Positions 1 through 8,641 of a stretch of DNA of 64,000 bases are shown here, piece after piece (the first letter of the stretch is position 1; each line of letters begins with the position of its first letter). The translations under genes were made by a program, and so were the position numbers. The stretch spans positions 124,001-188,000 of the forward strand of contig NZ_NOIG01000008.1 in assembly GCF_002245625.1 (NCBI RefSeq). The letters run 5' to 3'. The notes below the pieces were generated by a model. It was not told where the DNA came from. It did no database searches and saw only the letters and a list, made by a program, of their open reading frames with translations. The DNA comes from Acidovorax kalamii. Its GTDB lineage: Bacteria; Pseudomonadota; Gammaproteobacteria; Burkholderiales; Burkholderiaceae_C.

Positions 1-41
1 TCCAGAAGGGGGATGGGTGCGGGGACCGTGGTGGCCGTCAT
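1..41 (-). CDS. N-terminal fragment of an ABC transporter protein, probably the ATP-binding subunit (cut by window edge)
   Basis: An ATG at 41 overlaps the stop of the downstream-strand permease gene by four bases (ATGA), so a further leftward gene begins here and continues off the window. Only about 13 codons are present (MTATTVPAPIPLL). No domain can be seen. In dipeptide/nickel-type importers the permease pair is normally followed by one or two ATPase genes, which is the reason for the call; this is inference from order only. Confidence 0.5.
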   Translation of the reverse strand, partial: MTATTVPAPIPLL

Positions 42-1018
42 GTGCGCCCCTGGGTCAGCGCAGCGCTGATGCGGTTGGCCGACAGTACCACGGCCACCAC
101 CACCAGCCCGGGCACGGTGGTCAGCCACCAGGCCGTAGCGATGTAGTTGCGCCCCTCCGCAATCAGCAGGCCCCATTCGGGCGTGGGGGGCGGTGCGCCA
201 TAGCCCAGAAAGCCGAGGGTGGAAATCGACAGGATCGCGGAGCCGAACTGCAGCGCCGCCATGGCGATCACCGAGGTGAGCGAATTGGGCAGCACATGGC
301 GCCACAGCACCACGCCAAAACGCCCGCCGCTGCCAAAGGCTGCCTCCACATACTCGGAGCGGCGGACCCGCACCACTTCGGAGCGCATGAGCCGTGCAAA
401 GCTGGCCACCGAGGCCACACCCACAGCCACCGCCGCATTCAGCGTGCCAAAGCCCAGGATGATGATGATGGACAGCGACAGCAGCAGCGAAGGCACCGAG
501 AGCAGCACATCGACGGTGCGCATGATCACGTCCTCCACCCAGCCGCCGATGGAGCCCGCCAGCACACCCAGTAGCGTGCCCAGCACCAACCCCACCGCCA
601 CGGCCAGGAACGCACCCGAGAGCGAATGCACCGCGCCGAACACCAGGCGCGCATAGCCGTCGCGGCCCAGCGCATCGGTGCCCAGCCAGTGCGCGGCCGA
701 CGGCGCCTGCAGCTGCTGGCCGGCCACGCCCACGGTGGCGCTGTAGCCCGTGAACAGGCCCGGCACCATTGCCCAGAGCGCCACCAGCGCGATCACGCCC
801 CAGGCCAGCCACAGGCTGAGGGGGGCGCTGCGCACGTGCTGAATGGCGCGGTGGGCCCATGTGCCACGGCGCGTGCGCGGCGGCGGGGCCGCAGGGATGG
901 GCCCCGTGGGCACCACCACAGCGGCGGGGACGACTGCCGCACGCTCGTAACGTTGCGGTGCAGGCTGTGCGGCGCCAGTGAAGGCGCCCAGGTCGGCGAT
1001 TGAAGATGTGGTGGTCAT
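38..1018 (-). CDS. ABC importer permease, DppC/OppC type
   Basis: Inner-membrane permease of a peptide/nickel/opine-family (PepT) importer, 326 aa. The start chosen is the ATG at 1018, preceded by AGGAGACTC. The first ~75 residues are a cytoplasmic Ala/Pro-rich leader, then a first membrane segment (LSLWLAWGVIALVALWAMV), a typical DppC periplasmic loop containing HWLGTDALGRDGYARLVFG, and five further hydrophobic segments. The EAA loop that docks the ATPase is visible as EYVEAAFGSGG...HVLPNSL. The gene lies 10 bp after the partner permease and overlaps the next gene by 4 bp, so it is in an operon. Substrate cannot be told from sequence. Confidence 0.9.
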   Translation of the reverse strand: MTTTSSIADLGAFTGAAQPAPQRYERAAVVPAAVVVPTGPIPAAPPPRTRRGTWAHRAIQHVRSAPLSLWLAWGVIALVALWAMVPGLFTGYSATVGVAGQQLQAPSAAHWLGTDALGRDGYARLVFGAVHSLSGAFLAVAVGLVLGTLLGVLAGSIGGWVEDVIMRTVDVLLSVPSLLLSLSIIIILGFGTLNAAVAVGVASVASFARLMRSEVVRVRRSEYVEAAFGSGGRFGVVLWRHVLPNSLTSVIAMAALQFGSAILSISTLGFLGYGAPPPTPEWGLLIAEGRNYIATAWWLTTVPGLVVVAVVLSANRISAALTQGRT

Positions 1019-1028
1019 GGGAGTCTCC

Positions 1029-1967
1029 TCAGGCACCCAGGCGGATGCGCAGGCGGGGGTCGAACACGGGGTAGAGCAGGTCCACCACCAGGTTGATGAA
1101 CACGAAGGCCGTGGCCGAAACCACCACCACGGCCTGTAGCACGGCGGTGTCCTGGTTGCCCACCGCCTGCTGCGTGAGGCTGCCCAGGCCGTTGAGGCCA
1201 AAGACCGCCTCGGTCACCACAGCCCCAGCCAGCAGTTCGCCAAACAGCACGCCCGCGATGGTCAGCGTGGGCAGCACGGCGTTGCGCGCCACGTGTTTCC
1301 ACAGCACCCACTGGCGCGTGGCGCCCTTGGCGCGCGCCACAGCCACGAAAGGCTGGGTCAGCACCTCGTCGATGTTGCGGATCAGGATCTGCGCCAGCGG
1401 CGCAGCGATGGGAATGGCCAGCGTGAGCGTGGGCAGCACAAGGCCCTGCCACTTGCCAGGGTTGATCACCGGAATCCACCCCAGGCGGAACGACACCACC
1501 TGGATCAGCATGATGCCGAGCCAGAACACCGGCACCGAGATGAACAGCGAGGGCAGCGACTGCAGCGCCGAGCGCAACCAGCCCCAGCGCGTGAGCTGCG
1601 ACACGAAGGCCAGCACCACCGCCAGCAGCAGCGCTGCAGCGAATCCCAGCCCCGCCAGGCGCAGCGTGGGCGGAAGGTTGGTGGCCAAGCCCTGGCTCAC
1701 CGGCACGCCCGCCTGCACCGAGTAACCGAAGTTGCCGCTGAGGAAGCCCAGCAGCGTGTGCTGGTACTGCTGCCACACGGACGTGTCTGCACCATAGGCG
1801 GCCCGGATGTCCGCGATCTCCTGTGGCCCCAGGCCGAACTCAGGGTTCAGGAACTTGATCAGGATCGCATCGCCCGGCAGCAACTGCAGCAGCACGAACG
1901 ATGCCGTGAAGGCGGCCCACAGCACCAGCAGGGCCTGGCCCGTGCGGTTGGCAAGGTACTTGAACAT
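1029..1967 (-). CDS. ABC importer permease, DppB/OppB type
   Basis: Inner-membrane permease of 312 aa, partner of the DppC-type protein that follows. It starts MFKYLANRTGQALLVLWAAF, the usual first helix of DppB-type permeases, followed by LLPGDAI, a large periplasmic segment and five more helices. The EAA loop is seen as FVAVARAKGATRQWVLWKHVARNA. A GGAAGGA motif precedes the ATG at 1967; the in-frame upstream codons lack family similarity. It sits 60 bp downstream of the binding-protein gene, in the same direction. Confidence 0.92.
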   Translation of the reverse strand: MFKYLANRTGQALLVLWAAFTASFVLLQLLPGDAILIKFLNPEFGLGPQEIADIRAAYGADTSVWQQYQHTLLGFLSGNFGYSVQAGVPVSQGLATNLPPTLRLAGLGFAAALLLAVVLAFVSQLTRWGWLRSALQSLPSLFISVPVFWLGIMLIQVVSFRLGWIPVINPGKWQGLVLPTLTLAIPIAAPLAQILIRNIDEVLTQPFVAVARAKGATRQWVLWKHVARNAVLPTLTIAGVLFGELLAGAVVTEAVFGLNGLGSLTQQAVGNQDTAVLQAVVVVSATAFVFINLVVDLLYPVFDPRLRIRLGA

Positions 1968-2027
1968 GTCGAACTTTCCTTCCACGGCCGAGGGCATCAG
2001 GCCAGACAGGCGGGTGGCCTCCAAAGA

Positions 2028-3707
2028 TCAGTGCTTTGCCGCAATCCACGTGCCGTAGAAGCTGGGGCGGCCCACGGCCTCAAAACCGACACCCTTCACC
2101 GACGGCGCACCGGCAAAGGCCTGTGGCTCTTCGAACACCGGGATCACATAGGCCTGGTCGATCAGGTAGTTCTGCACATCGGCCGTGAGCGCCAGGCGCT
2201 TGGCCGGGTCGGTCTCGGCCGCAATGGCTTCGAGCAAACCGTTGAGCCTGGTGTCCTCGAACGACTTGACCTTGGTGCTCACACCGCCTTTTTGCAGCAG
2301 CACGTTGCGGTTGGTGGGGTAGTAGTTGCTCTTGATCACGTCCGGGTCGGCGCGGCCCACCATGCCGGGGGCCACGGGGGTCTTCTCGGGGTCGAGGCTG
2401 TCCACGGTACGGCTGCCGGAGTCGCCCGCCAGCACGTTGAGTTTGACGCCCACCTTGGCCCACTGCTGCGCTACAAGCTGCAGGGTTTCCTTGTTCTGCG
2501 GCTGCGGCAGCGATTCATAGGCGGCCAGCACCAGCTCCTTGCCATCCTTCTCGCGCAGACCATTGGCATTGAGCTTCCAGCCTGCTTCATCGAGCAGTTG
2601 CCTGGCCTTGGCCTCGTCGTAGCCCAGCTTGGCCGACAGGTTCACATAGCCCAGGGCCGTGGACGCGATGACCGAGGTGGCCTGCGGGTAGTTGGCCGAG
2701 AACAGGGTCTGCACGATCTCCTTGGTGTTGGTGGCATGCAGCAACGCCTTGCGCACCTTCACATCGGCCACCAGCGCGTTGTCGGGGCGAAAGACCACGC
2801 TGTTGTTCACACCGCGCGTGGAGGGCGCGTAGATGGCGAACTTCTGGTCCAGCACGCGATTTTCGTCATAGGCCTGCACCTGGCGGATAAAGCCCGCCTG
2901 GCCCGACAGCAGCGCGCCGATGCGCACGCTGTCTTCGGGCGTGACGATGAGCTTGATTTCGTCGAGGCGCGCGCGGCCCTGGTGGGCGTGTTTGGCGGGG
3001 CCCCAGGCGTAGTCCTTGCGCGCCGTGAAAACAATTTCCTTGCCCAGCGTCTCGCTGCTCACCACGAAGGGGCCCGAGCCGATGATCTTGGTCGCATCGC
3101 CCAGCTCTTCAAACGGCCGTGCCAACGTGGCCACCGACACCAGGCCCGAGCCGATGACCGACGTGCCCTGCAGGAAACCCGGCGAAGGCTTCTTGAAGTA
3201 GAACTTGACCGTGAGCGGGTCCACCACCTCGCTGCGTTCGTAGTTGTTGATGACTTCGGACGCGGGCAACTTGAGCTCCTTGTTGCCCAGGCCATAGGTG
3301 TCGTAGTTCTTGGCCACGGCGGCGGCATCCAGCGGGGTGCCGTCCGAGAAGGTCACCCCTTTCTTCAGCTTGAAGGTGTACTCGGTGGCGGTAGGGTTCA
3401 CCTCCCACGACTCGGCGATCCAGGGCTGGATCTCCAGCGTCTTGGGATCCTGGTAGGTGAGCTTGTCGGTGATCTGGTTGAGCACGCCGCCGTTGGGATA
3501 GAAGCCCCCAGCCGGCGGGTACAGGTTGGTGTGCGCCTGCTGCTCCAAGTACACCAGCGTGCCGCCCTGCACAGGCTGGTCTGTGGACGCACCGGCCGTG
3601 GCGGCTGGCTCGCTGGCCTGCTTGGAGCAGCCCGCCACCAGCACGCCCAGCGCCAGCGCCGACGCACCCCACACCCTCCATCCCATTGATTTCTTCAGAG
3701 AAAACAC
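2028..3707 (-). CDS. ABC importer periplasmic binding lipoprotein (SBP_bac_5 family)
   Basis: Solute-binding protein of the peptide/nickel/opine class, 559 aa if translated from the GTG at 3707, which has ACGAGG seven bases upstream; the ATG at 3686 is the alternative. The N-terminus (VFSLKKSMGWRVWGASALAL...LVAGC) is a lipoprotein signal with the LVAGC lipobox, so the mature protein should be anchored by Cys. The family signature region (FKLKKGVTFSDGTPLDAAAV) is present at about residues 118-137. First gene of the importer operon. It resembles the TIGR04028-type binding proteins that occur near OsmC/alkylhydroperoxidase-like genes, but that subfamily assignment is from memory and unverified. 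Confidence 0.9.
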   Translation of the reverse strand: MFSLKKSMGWRVWGASALALGVLVAGCSKQASEPAATAGASTDQPVQGGTLVYLEQQAHTNLYPPAGGFYPNGGVLNQITDKLTYQDPKTLEIQPWIAESWEVNPTATEYTFKLKKGVTFSDGTPLDAAAVAKNYDTYGLGNKELKLPASEVINNYERSEVVDPLTVKFYFKKPSPGFLQGTSVIGSGLVSVATLARPFEELGDATKIIGSGPFVVSSETLGKEIVFTARKDYAWGPAKHAHQGRARLDEIKLIVTPEDSVRIGALLSGQAGFIRQVQAYDENRVLDQKFAIYAPSTRGVNNSVVFRPDNALVADVKVRKALLHATNTKEIVQTLFSANYPQATSVIASTALGYVNLSAKLGYDEAKARQLLDEAGWKLNANGLREKDGKELVLAAYESLPQPQNKETLQLVAQQWAKVGVKLNVLAGDSGSRTVDSLDPEKTPVAPGMVGRADPDVIKSNYYPTNRNVLLQKGGVSTKVKSFEDTRLNGLLEAIAAETDPAKRLALTADVQNYLIDQAYVIPVFEEPQAFAGAPSVKGVGFEAVGRPSFYGTWIAAKH

Positions 3708-3779
3708 GTTCGTACCTCGTCGCCGGACCGGCATTGACAGACCATGAAACACCGGCCCCAAAGTGGGCCGATTCATGTG

Positions 3780-3833
3780 TATGCATGCTATCGACGCACC
3801 ATCCAAACGTGCACCTATTACGTAGCATGCATA
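3780..3833. promoter_or_regulatory. Perfect 11-bp inverted repeat in divergent promoter region (candidate operator)
   Basis: The 303-bp gap between the binding-protein gene (leftward) and the OsmC-like gene (rightward) holds TATGCATGCTA at 3780-3790 and its exact reverse complement TAGCATGCATA at 3823-3833. Starts of the arms are 43 bp apart, about four helical turns. The flanking region is AT-richer than the genes around it. Regulator unknown; nothing else was recognised in this gap. Confidence 0.4.
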
Positions 3834-4010
3834 TTCGGAAAACGACGAAGCAGGTCGCAGCACCCGGCCCCGCCGGGCATATCTGAAACCTGCATATGCG
3901 AGCGCAGTTTTGTTTGTTTCCAGCGCGGGTGTGGACTCGAACAATCGGTGTGCAACGCTGCCCTCCCCACGCCCGATGTCCGGGCGCGGAAGGCGTTGGA
4001 AAGAGCATTC

Positions 4011-4583
4011 ATGACCCATCTGAACGACTACCTGGCGGAAAAACGTGCCGCCGTGCTGGCACGTAACGCCGCCATTGATGCAGGCACTGCACAACCGGCC
4101 GCCCTGAACGCGCGCGTGAGCGCCGAGGGCCGCAGCGGCGTACGCCGCATCCGCATCCGCGACCACCAGGTCATCAGCGACAGCCCGCCCGACTTCGCGG
4201 GCTACCACCTGGGCCCCAGCTCGCCCGAGCTGCAACTGGGGGTGCTGGGCAGCTGCGTGACGCACATCTTCCTGATCCAGGCGGCTCTGGGCCAGGTGCC
4301 ATTGACCAGCCTGGAGGTGGAAGTCAGCGGCGTGATCGACCCGCGCGGCGGCAAGCCCGGGCATGAGGCCACGCCCATCTGGCCACACAACATCGCCTAC
4401 ACGGTGCACATCGACTCGCCCGCCAGCCGGGCCGATATCGACGCGCTGTTCCAGGCGGTCGAGCAGACCTGCCCCATCCTCAACCTGCTGCGCAACCCGC
4501 AGCACATCCACGCCGAGGTGAAGCTGGTGAACTCCGCCGCCTCCGCACCCCAACGCGCCACCGCAGACGCGGTGGCGGCCTGA
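4011..4583 (+). CDS. OsmC-family protein
   Basis: 190-aa protein of the OsmC/Ohr fold. The two cysteines expected for thiol peroxidase chemistry are present: Cys82 in LGSCVTHIFLIQA at the start of the central helix and Cys154 in VEQTCPILNLL. Many OsmC proteins reduce organic hydroperoxides with thiols, but the substrate of this subgroup is not established. The ATG at 4011 has GGAAAGAG eight bases upstream. It is divergent from the ABC importer and 26 bp upstream of the VOC protein, suggesting a two-gene unit. Confidence 0.88.
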   Translation: MTHLNDYLAEKRAAVLARNAAIDAGTAQPAALNARVSAEGRSGVRRIRIRDHQVISDSPPDFAGYHLGPSSPELQLGVLGSCVTHIFLIQAALGQVPLTSLEVEVSGVIDPRGGKPGHEATPIWPHNIAYTVHIDSPASRADIDALFQAVEQTCPILNLLRNPQHIHAEVKLVNSAASAPQRATADAVAA

Positions 4584-4609
4584 ACGCCGAGAAGCCCCCA
4601 AGGAACCCC

Positions 4610-5422
4610 ATGGCATTGACACTCGACCACATCGTGATCGCGGTAAAGGATCTGGAGCAGACCATCACCGACTACCGCGCCCTTGGCTTCAACGTGCTGC
4701 AGGGCGGCGAGCACCCGGGCCGACCCACCTACAACGCGCTGGTCGTGTTGGCCGATGGCGCCTACTTTGAACTCATCGCCTGGCGCAGCCCCTCGCCCGG
4801 CGACCGCTGGTGGGAGCTGCTGAACCAGCATGGCGAAGGCATCGTGGACTTTGCCCTGCTGCCGCCCGGAACGGCGGTCACCGTGAAGGGAGCCAACGAA
4901 CGGGGCCTGGCCTACAGCGGCCCCCACGACGGAGGCCGCTTGCGGCCCGATGGCGAACGGCTGCAGTGGCAAACCTCCCGCCCGCCATCGACCGACCTGC
5001 CATTTCTGTGCGGAGACATCACCCCCCGCGCGCTGCGGGTGCCCGAGGGCGACGCCCGCGTGCACCCCAACGGCGCACGTGCTGTACTCAGCCTGTCGAT
5101 TGCCGTGCAAGACCTGGACGCCAGCCTGGCCCGCTACCGCGCCTTGCTGGGCGACGCGCAGGGCACACACATTGGCACACCCTTTGTGTTGCCGGGCGCT
5201 GCAGCGCGGGTGGCTACCATTGCCCTGGGCGCCACCACCTTGGTGCTGACGCAGCCGATCCCTGGAGCCGCGCCGCACACCACACAGGCGCACCAACTGG
5301 CCAAGCGCGGCCCTGGCCCGTTTGCCGTGGTGCTGGGCACCGGTTCACCGGCCGCACAGCCACACCAGGCATGGCATCGGGAGCTGACCCACGGCGCCGC
5401 GATTGAACTGGTGGTGGGTTGA
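4610..5422 (+). CDS. VOC (glyoxalase-like) family protein
   Basis: 270-aa cytoplasmic protein with two vicinal-oxygen-chelate modules. The first opens with LDHIVIAVKDLEQTITDYRA and has a metal-site-like YFELIAW segment; the second opens around residue 160 with LSIAVQDLDASLARYRALLG. The layout matches glyoxalase-like (Glyoxalase_3) proteins rather than glyoxalase I. AAGGAA precedes the ATG. It probably shares a transcript with the OsmC-like gene 26 bp upstream. No specific reaction can be assigned. Confidence 0.85.
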   Translation: MALTLDHIVIAVKDLEQTITDYRALGFNVLQGGEHPGRPTYNALVVLADGAYFELIAWRSPSPGDRWWELLNQHGEGIVDFALLPPGTAVTVKGANERGLAYSGPHDGGRLRPDGERLQWQTSRPPSTDLPFLCGDITPRALRVPEGDARVHPNGARAVLSLSIAVQDLDASLARYRALLGDAQGTHIGTPFVLPGAAARVATIALGATTLVLTQPIPGAAPHTTQAHQLAKRGPGPFAVVLGTGSPAAQPHQAWHRELTHGAAIELVVG

Positions 5423-5453
5423 CCGCGGCTGGCCCCAGCACATCCGCACCGCC

Positions 5454-5500
5454 ATCAAAAAGGGGAAGTGGGCACAACACCCACTTCCCCTTTTTTTGAT
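5454..5500. terminator. Bidirectional intrinsic terminator
   Basis: A long stem pairs 5454-5472 (ending GGGGAAGTGGG) with CCCACTTCCCC beginning at 5480, with a 7-nt loop and A- and T-tracts on the two sides. It lies between the convergent VOC and cysteine desulfurase genes and can stop transcription from both. Confidence 0.92.
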
Positions 5501-5538
5501 CGCCAACCGGCTGCCACTGCAACCGGTGTGCGCTCTGG

Positions 5539-7626
5539 CTAGCGCCGTTGTGCCGCCAGCCTGCGCACCACGGTCGTGAGGCAGTCGATTTCGTCAAACG
5601 TGTTGTAGAACGCGAGCGACGGCCGCACCGTGGTCTCCACGCCAAAGCGGCGCAGGATGGGCTGGGCGCAGTGGTGGCCCGTGCGCACGGCAATGCCCTC
5701 CTGGTTGAGGGCCTTGCCCACTTCCTCGGTGGTGTAACCCGCGAGAACGAAGGACATCACGCTGGCCTTGTGGGCCGCCGTGCCGATCAAGCGCACGCCC
5801 GGGATGGCGCCGAGCTGCTGCATGCCGTACACCAGCAGGTCGTGCTCGTACTGCGCAATGTTCTCGATGCCCACGCGGTTCACGTAGTCGATGGCCGCCC
5901 CCAGGCCCACGGCGTCGGCAATGTTGCCGGTGCCTGCCTCGAACTTGTTGGGAATGGGCTGGAACACCGTCTTTTCGAAGGTCACGTCGGCAATCATGTT
6001 GCCGCCGCCCTGCCAGGGAGGCATGTCTTCCAGCACCTCGCGCTTGCCCCACACCACGCCAACGCCGGTCGGCCCGAAGACCTTGTGGCCCGAGAACACG
6101 AAGAAGTCGGCGCCGATGTCCTGCACGTCCACCCGCATGTGCGAGATGGACTGCGCGCCATCGACCAGCGCCTTGGCCCCTGCGCGGTGCGCCAGGGCCA
6201 CGATCTCCTTGACGGGCACCACCGTACCGAGCGCGTTCGACACCTGCGTGACGGACACGATCCTGGTGCGGTCGTTCAGGAGCTTCTGGTATTCATCGAG
6301 CAGCACCTGGCCCGAGTCGTCCACGGGAATCACGCGCAGCTTGGCGCCCTTGGCGGCCGCAAGCTGCTGCCAGGGAACGATGTTGGCGTGGTGCTCCAGG
6401 TGGCTGACGATGATCTCGTCGCCCTCGCCGATGTGCTGCGCCCCCCAGCTCTTGGCCACGAGGTTGATGGCCTCGGTGGTGCCGCGCACAAAGATCACCT
6501 CGTTCACATCCGGCGCGTTGATGAAGTTCTTCACGCGCTGGCGGGCGCCTTCGTAGGCGTCGGTGGCGCGTGCGGCCAGTTCATGGGCAGCGCGGTGGAT
6601 GTTGGAGTTCTCGTGCTCGTAAAAGTAGCTGATGCGGTCGATGACCGCCTTGGGCTTGTGCGTGGTGGCCGCGTTGTCAAACCACACCAGCTGGCGTCCG
6701 TTCACGCGCTCGGAGAGCACAGGAAAGTCGCGGCGGATGGCATGCACGTCAAACGGCGGATGCTGCCCCTGCCCCGCCAGCGGCACCGTGGCGTGCGGCG
6801 CGGGCTTGGCCGGGGTGACATAGCCGCTGGGCAGCACCACCGCATCGGCAAAGTAGAACTGCGGTGCGGTGCCGGGAGACGCCTGCGCCAAAGGTGCGGA
6901 CGAAGGCGCAGGTGTGCCGCGCAGGTCCACCCCTTGCAGGTTGGCAAACGGCTGGCGGGCCAGTTCGTCGCTGACACGCGTGGGGCCCAGCGCATTGCCT
7001 GGCGTGCCGATGTGGCCACCGGGCGAGGGCTGCCCGTGCTGGGGCGACAGGAAATAGAACGGCGATGCGCTGGCTGCAGGGTCGCTGCCAGCCGATGCAC
7101 CGCTGGCACCCGCCGCCTCGGGCACACCCAGCACGCCACTGCCAAACCGGGGCTCGTAGCCGGGCACGGCAGTGACCACGGTGTCGGGCACGCCATTGGC
7201 TGCGGTGGCGTGGGGCAGCAGTGCAGGCGCCCTGTGCGCCAGCGACAGCACGGGCGTGGGCGAGGCCGGCGCCAGATTGGCGCCCGGCACCTGCCCTTGC
7301 GGGAACGGCGTACCGGGCACGCTGGGCCCGAAGCCCGCAGGGCTGGCCAGCGGCGAGCCTGCAGGCGCGATGTTGACCGGTGCCTGCACACCGGCCGGCC
7401 CGGGCGATGCCTGGGCAAAGCTCGGGACGGTGGCCGGTGGTGTCGATGGCAACCCCAGGCCAGCCACCGGGCTTGCCGGGCTAGAAGGGTTGCCGGTGGG
7501 CAGCTGAGGCGTCTCACCCGGCCGGGCCGAGAAAAACGCCGTGGCCATCTGTGCCAGCAGCGCCGGATGGATCGGCGCCTCCGGCGCGTCAGGCACGCCC
7601 ACAGAGGTGGAAGGAATGTTGCTCAC
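5539..7626 (-). CDS. Encapsulin cargo cysteine desulfurase (SufS-like, family 2A) with long disordered N-terminus
   Basis: 695-aa PLP enzyme that removes sulfur from L-cysteine, giving alanine and a persulfide. Residues ~1-290 are a Pro/Ala/Gly/Ser-rich region with no predicted fold; the SufS-type catalytic domain follows from FDVHAIRRDFPVLSERVNG. The PLP lysine is Lys515 (FSGHKVFG) and the active-site cysteine is Cys653 in RTGHHCAQP. In family 2A encapsulin systems the disordered extension directs the enzyme into the shell; short aromatic motifs in it (PFYFLSPQHG, LARQPFANLQG, QFYFADAVVLPSGY) are candidate shell-binding elements. GTG start at 7626, 6 bp after the encapsulin stop. Last gene of the operon. 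Confidence 0.95.
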   Translation of the reverse strand: MSNIPSTSVGVPDAPEAPIHPALLAQMATAFFSARPGETPQLPTGNPSSPASPVAGLGLPSTPPATVPSFAQASPGPAGVQAPVNIAPAGSPLASPAGFGPSVPGTPFPQGQVPGANLAPASPTPVLSLAHRAPALLPHATAANGVPDTVVTAVPGYEPRFGSGVLGVPEAAGASGASAGSDPAASASPFYFLSPQHGQPSPGGHIGTPGNALGPTRVSDELARQPFANLQGVDLRGTPAPSSAPLAQASPGTAPQFYFADAVVLPSGYVTPAKPAPHATVPLAGQGQHPPFDVHAIRRDFPVLSERVNGRQLVWFDNAATTHKPKAVIDRISYFYEHENSNIHRAAHELAARATDAYEGARQRVKNFINAPDVNEVIFVRGTTEAINLVAKSWGAQHIGEGDEIIVSHLEHHANIVPWQQLAAAKGAKLRVIPVDDSGQVLLDEYQKLLNDRTRIVSVTQVSNALGTVVPVKEIVALAHRAGAKALVDGAQSISHMRVDVQDIGADFFVFSGHKVFGPTGVGVVWGKREVLEDMPPWQGGGNMIADVTFEKTVFQPIPNKFEAGTGNIADAVGLGAAIDYVNRVGIENIAQYEHDLLVYGMQQLGAIPGVRLIGTAAHKASVMSFVLAGYTTEEVGKALNQEGIAVRTGHHCAQPILRRFGVETTVRPSLAFYNTFDEIDCLTTVVRRLAAQRR

Positions 7627-7632
7627 CGCAGA

Positions 7633-8565
7633 TTACTTGTAGGTGTCAGGGTAGTCGTGGTACTTGTTGACCTCGACGTCATCCAGCACCGCCAGCGCGT
7701 CGCTGGTCAGCACGGCGAGCGAGCAGTACAGCGAGATCAGGTACGACGCGATCGCGTGGTTGTTGATGCCCATGAAACGCACCGACAGGCCGGGGCCCTG
7801 TTCGCCCGGCAGGCCCGGCTGGAACAGGCCCACCACGCCCTGGCGCTTGTCGCCCACGCGCAGCAGCAGGATCTTGCTCTTGCCATCGGCCACGGGCACC
7901 TTGTCCGAAGGGATCAGCGGAATGCCGCGCCAGGTGATGAACTGCGAGCCGAACAGGCTCACGGTGGGGGGCGGCGTGCCACGGCGGGTGGCTTCGCGCC
8001 CGAATGCAGCGATCGCCAGGGGGTGCGCCAGGAAGAAGGCGGGCTCTTTCCAGACCTTGGTCAGCAGCTCGTCCAGGTCGTCGGGCGTGGGGGCACCGGT
8101 GAGGGGGAAGATGCGCTGCTCTTCCGTCACCTGGGCCAGCAGGCCGTAGTCGGGGTGGTTGATGAGCTCGCTTTCCTGGTTTTCCTTGATCGTTTCGATC
8201 GTCAGGCGCAGCTGCTCCTTGATCTGGTCGTGCGGGCTGCTGTACAGGTCCGACACGCGGGTGTGCACGTCGAGCACCGTGCTCACGGCATTCAGGTGGT
8301 ACTCGCGGGGGGTTTCTTCGTAGTCCACGAAGGTGCGCGGGAGCTGGTTCTCCGACTCCTTGGCGGTGCAGGCCACCTTGATGGCCTCGGGGTTCTTGAC
8401 CTTGTTGAGGCGGTAGATGCCCGCCTCCACCGGCACCCACTGCAGCAGATGGGTGAGCCAGCGGGGGCTGATGGTCTCCAGTTGGGGGACGGTCTTGGTT
8501 GCATTGGCTAGTTGCCGTGCGGCGCTATCGCCAAGTGCGGTCGTGCCGCCCACTGTTGCCGACAT
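7633..8565 (-). CDS. Family 2A encapsulin shell protein (SrpI-like)
   Basis: 310-aa HK97-fold shell protein, the length usual for family 2A encapsulins, which lack the cyclic-nucleotide-binding insertion of family 2B. Recognisable conserved stretches include FVDYEETPREYHLNAVSTVLD-like N-arm, VWKEPAFFLAHP, SQFITWRGIPLIPS and the C-terminal LDDVEVNKYHDYP. Such shells self-assemble and enclose a cysteine desulfurase; the best studied one stores crystalline elemental sulfur. The cargo gene follows by 6 bp and the rest of the operon supplies cysteine-sulfur chemistry. The gene starts 76 bp after the XRE regulator. Confidence 0.95.
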   Translation of the reverse strand: MSATVGGTTALGDSAARQLANATKTVPQLETISPRWLTHLLQWVPVEAGIYRLNKVKNPEAIKVACTAKESENQLPRTFVDYEETPREYHLNAVSTVLDVHTRVSDLYSSPHDQIKEQLRLTIETIKENQESELINHPDYGLLAQVTEEQRIFPLTGAPTPDDLDELLTKVWKEPAFFLAHPLAIAAFGREATRRGTPPPTVSLFGSQFITWRGIPLIPSDKVPVADGKSKILLLRVGDKRQGVVGLFQPGLPGEQGPGLSVRFMGINNHAIASYLISLYCSLAVLTSDALAVLDDVEVNKYHDYPDTYK

Positions 8566-8641
8566 AGTGAAACTCCCTGGGGTAAAAAATCAGTGATGAA
8601 AAATGGAATGCGCGCAGTGTCCTGTGGCGAGGCAGGTGGCC

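Noticed and set aside
1293-3689. 798-codon open frame antisense to the ABC importer genes
   Set aside because: Arg/His/Gln-rich shadow frame; the three importer genes on the other strand are certain.
3708-4622. Long upstream extension of the binding-protein frame through the OsmC region
   Set aside because: The lipoprotein signal and a good ribosome binding site place the start at 3707; the extension is antisense to the OsmC gene.
5548-8511. 987-codon open frame antisense to the desulfurase and encapsulin genes
   Set aside because: It is a shadow of third-position GC on the other strand: His/Arg/Gly/Val-rich, with no family resemblance, while the opposite strand encodes two clear proteins.
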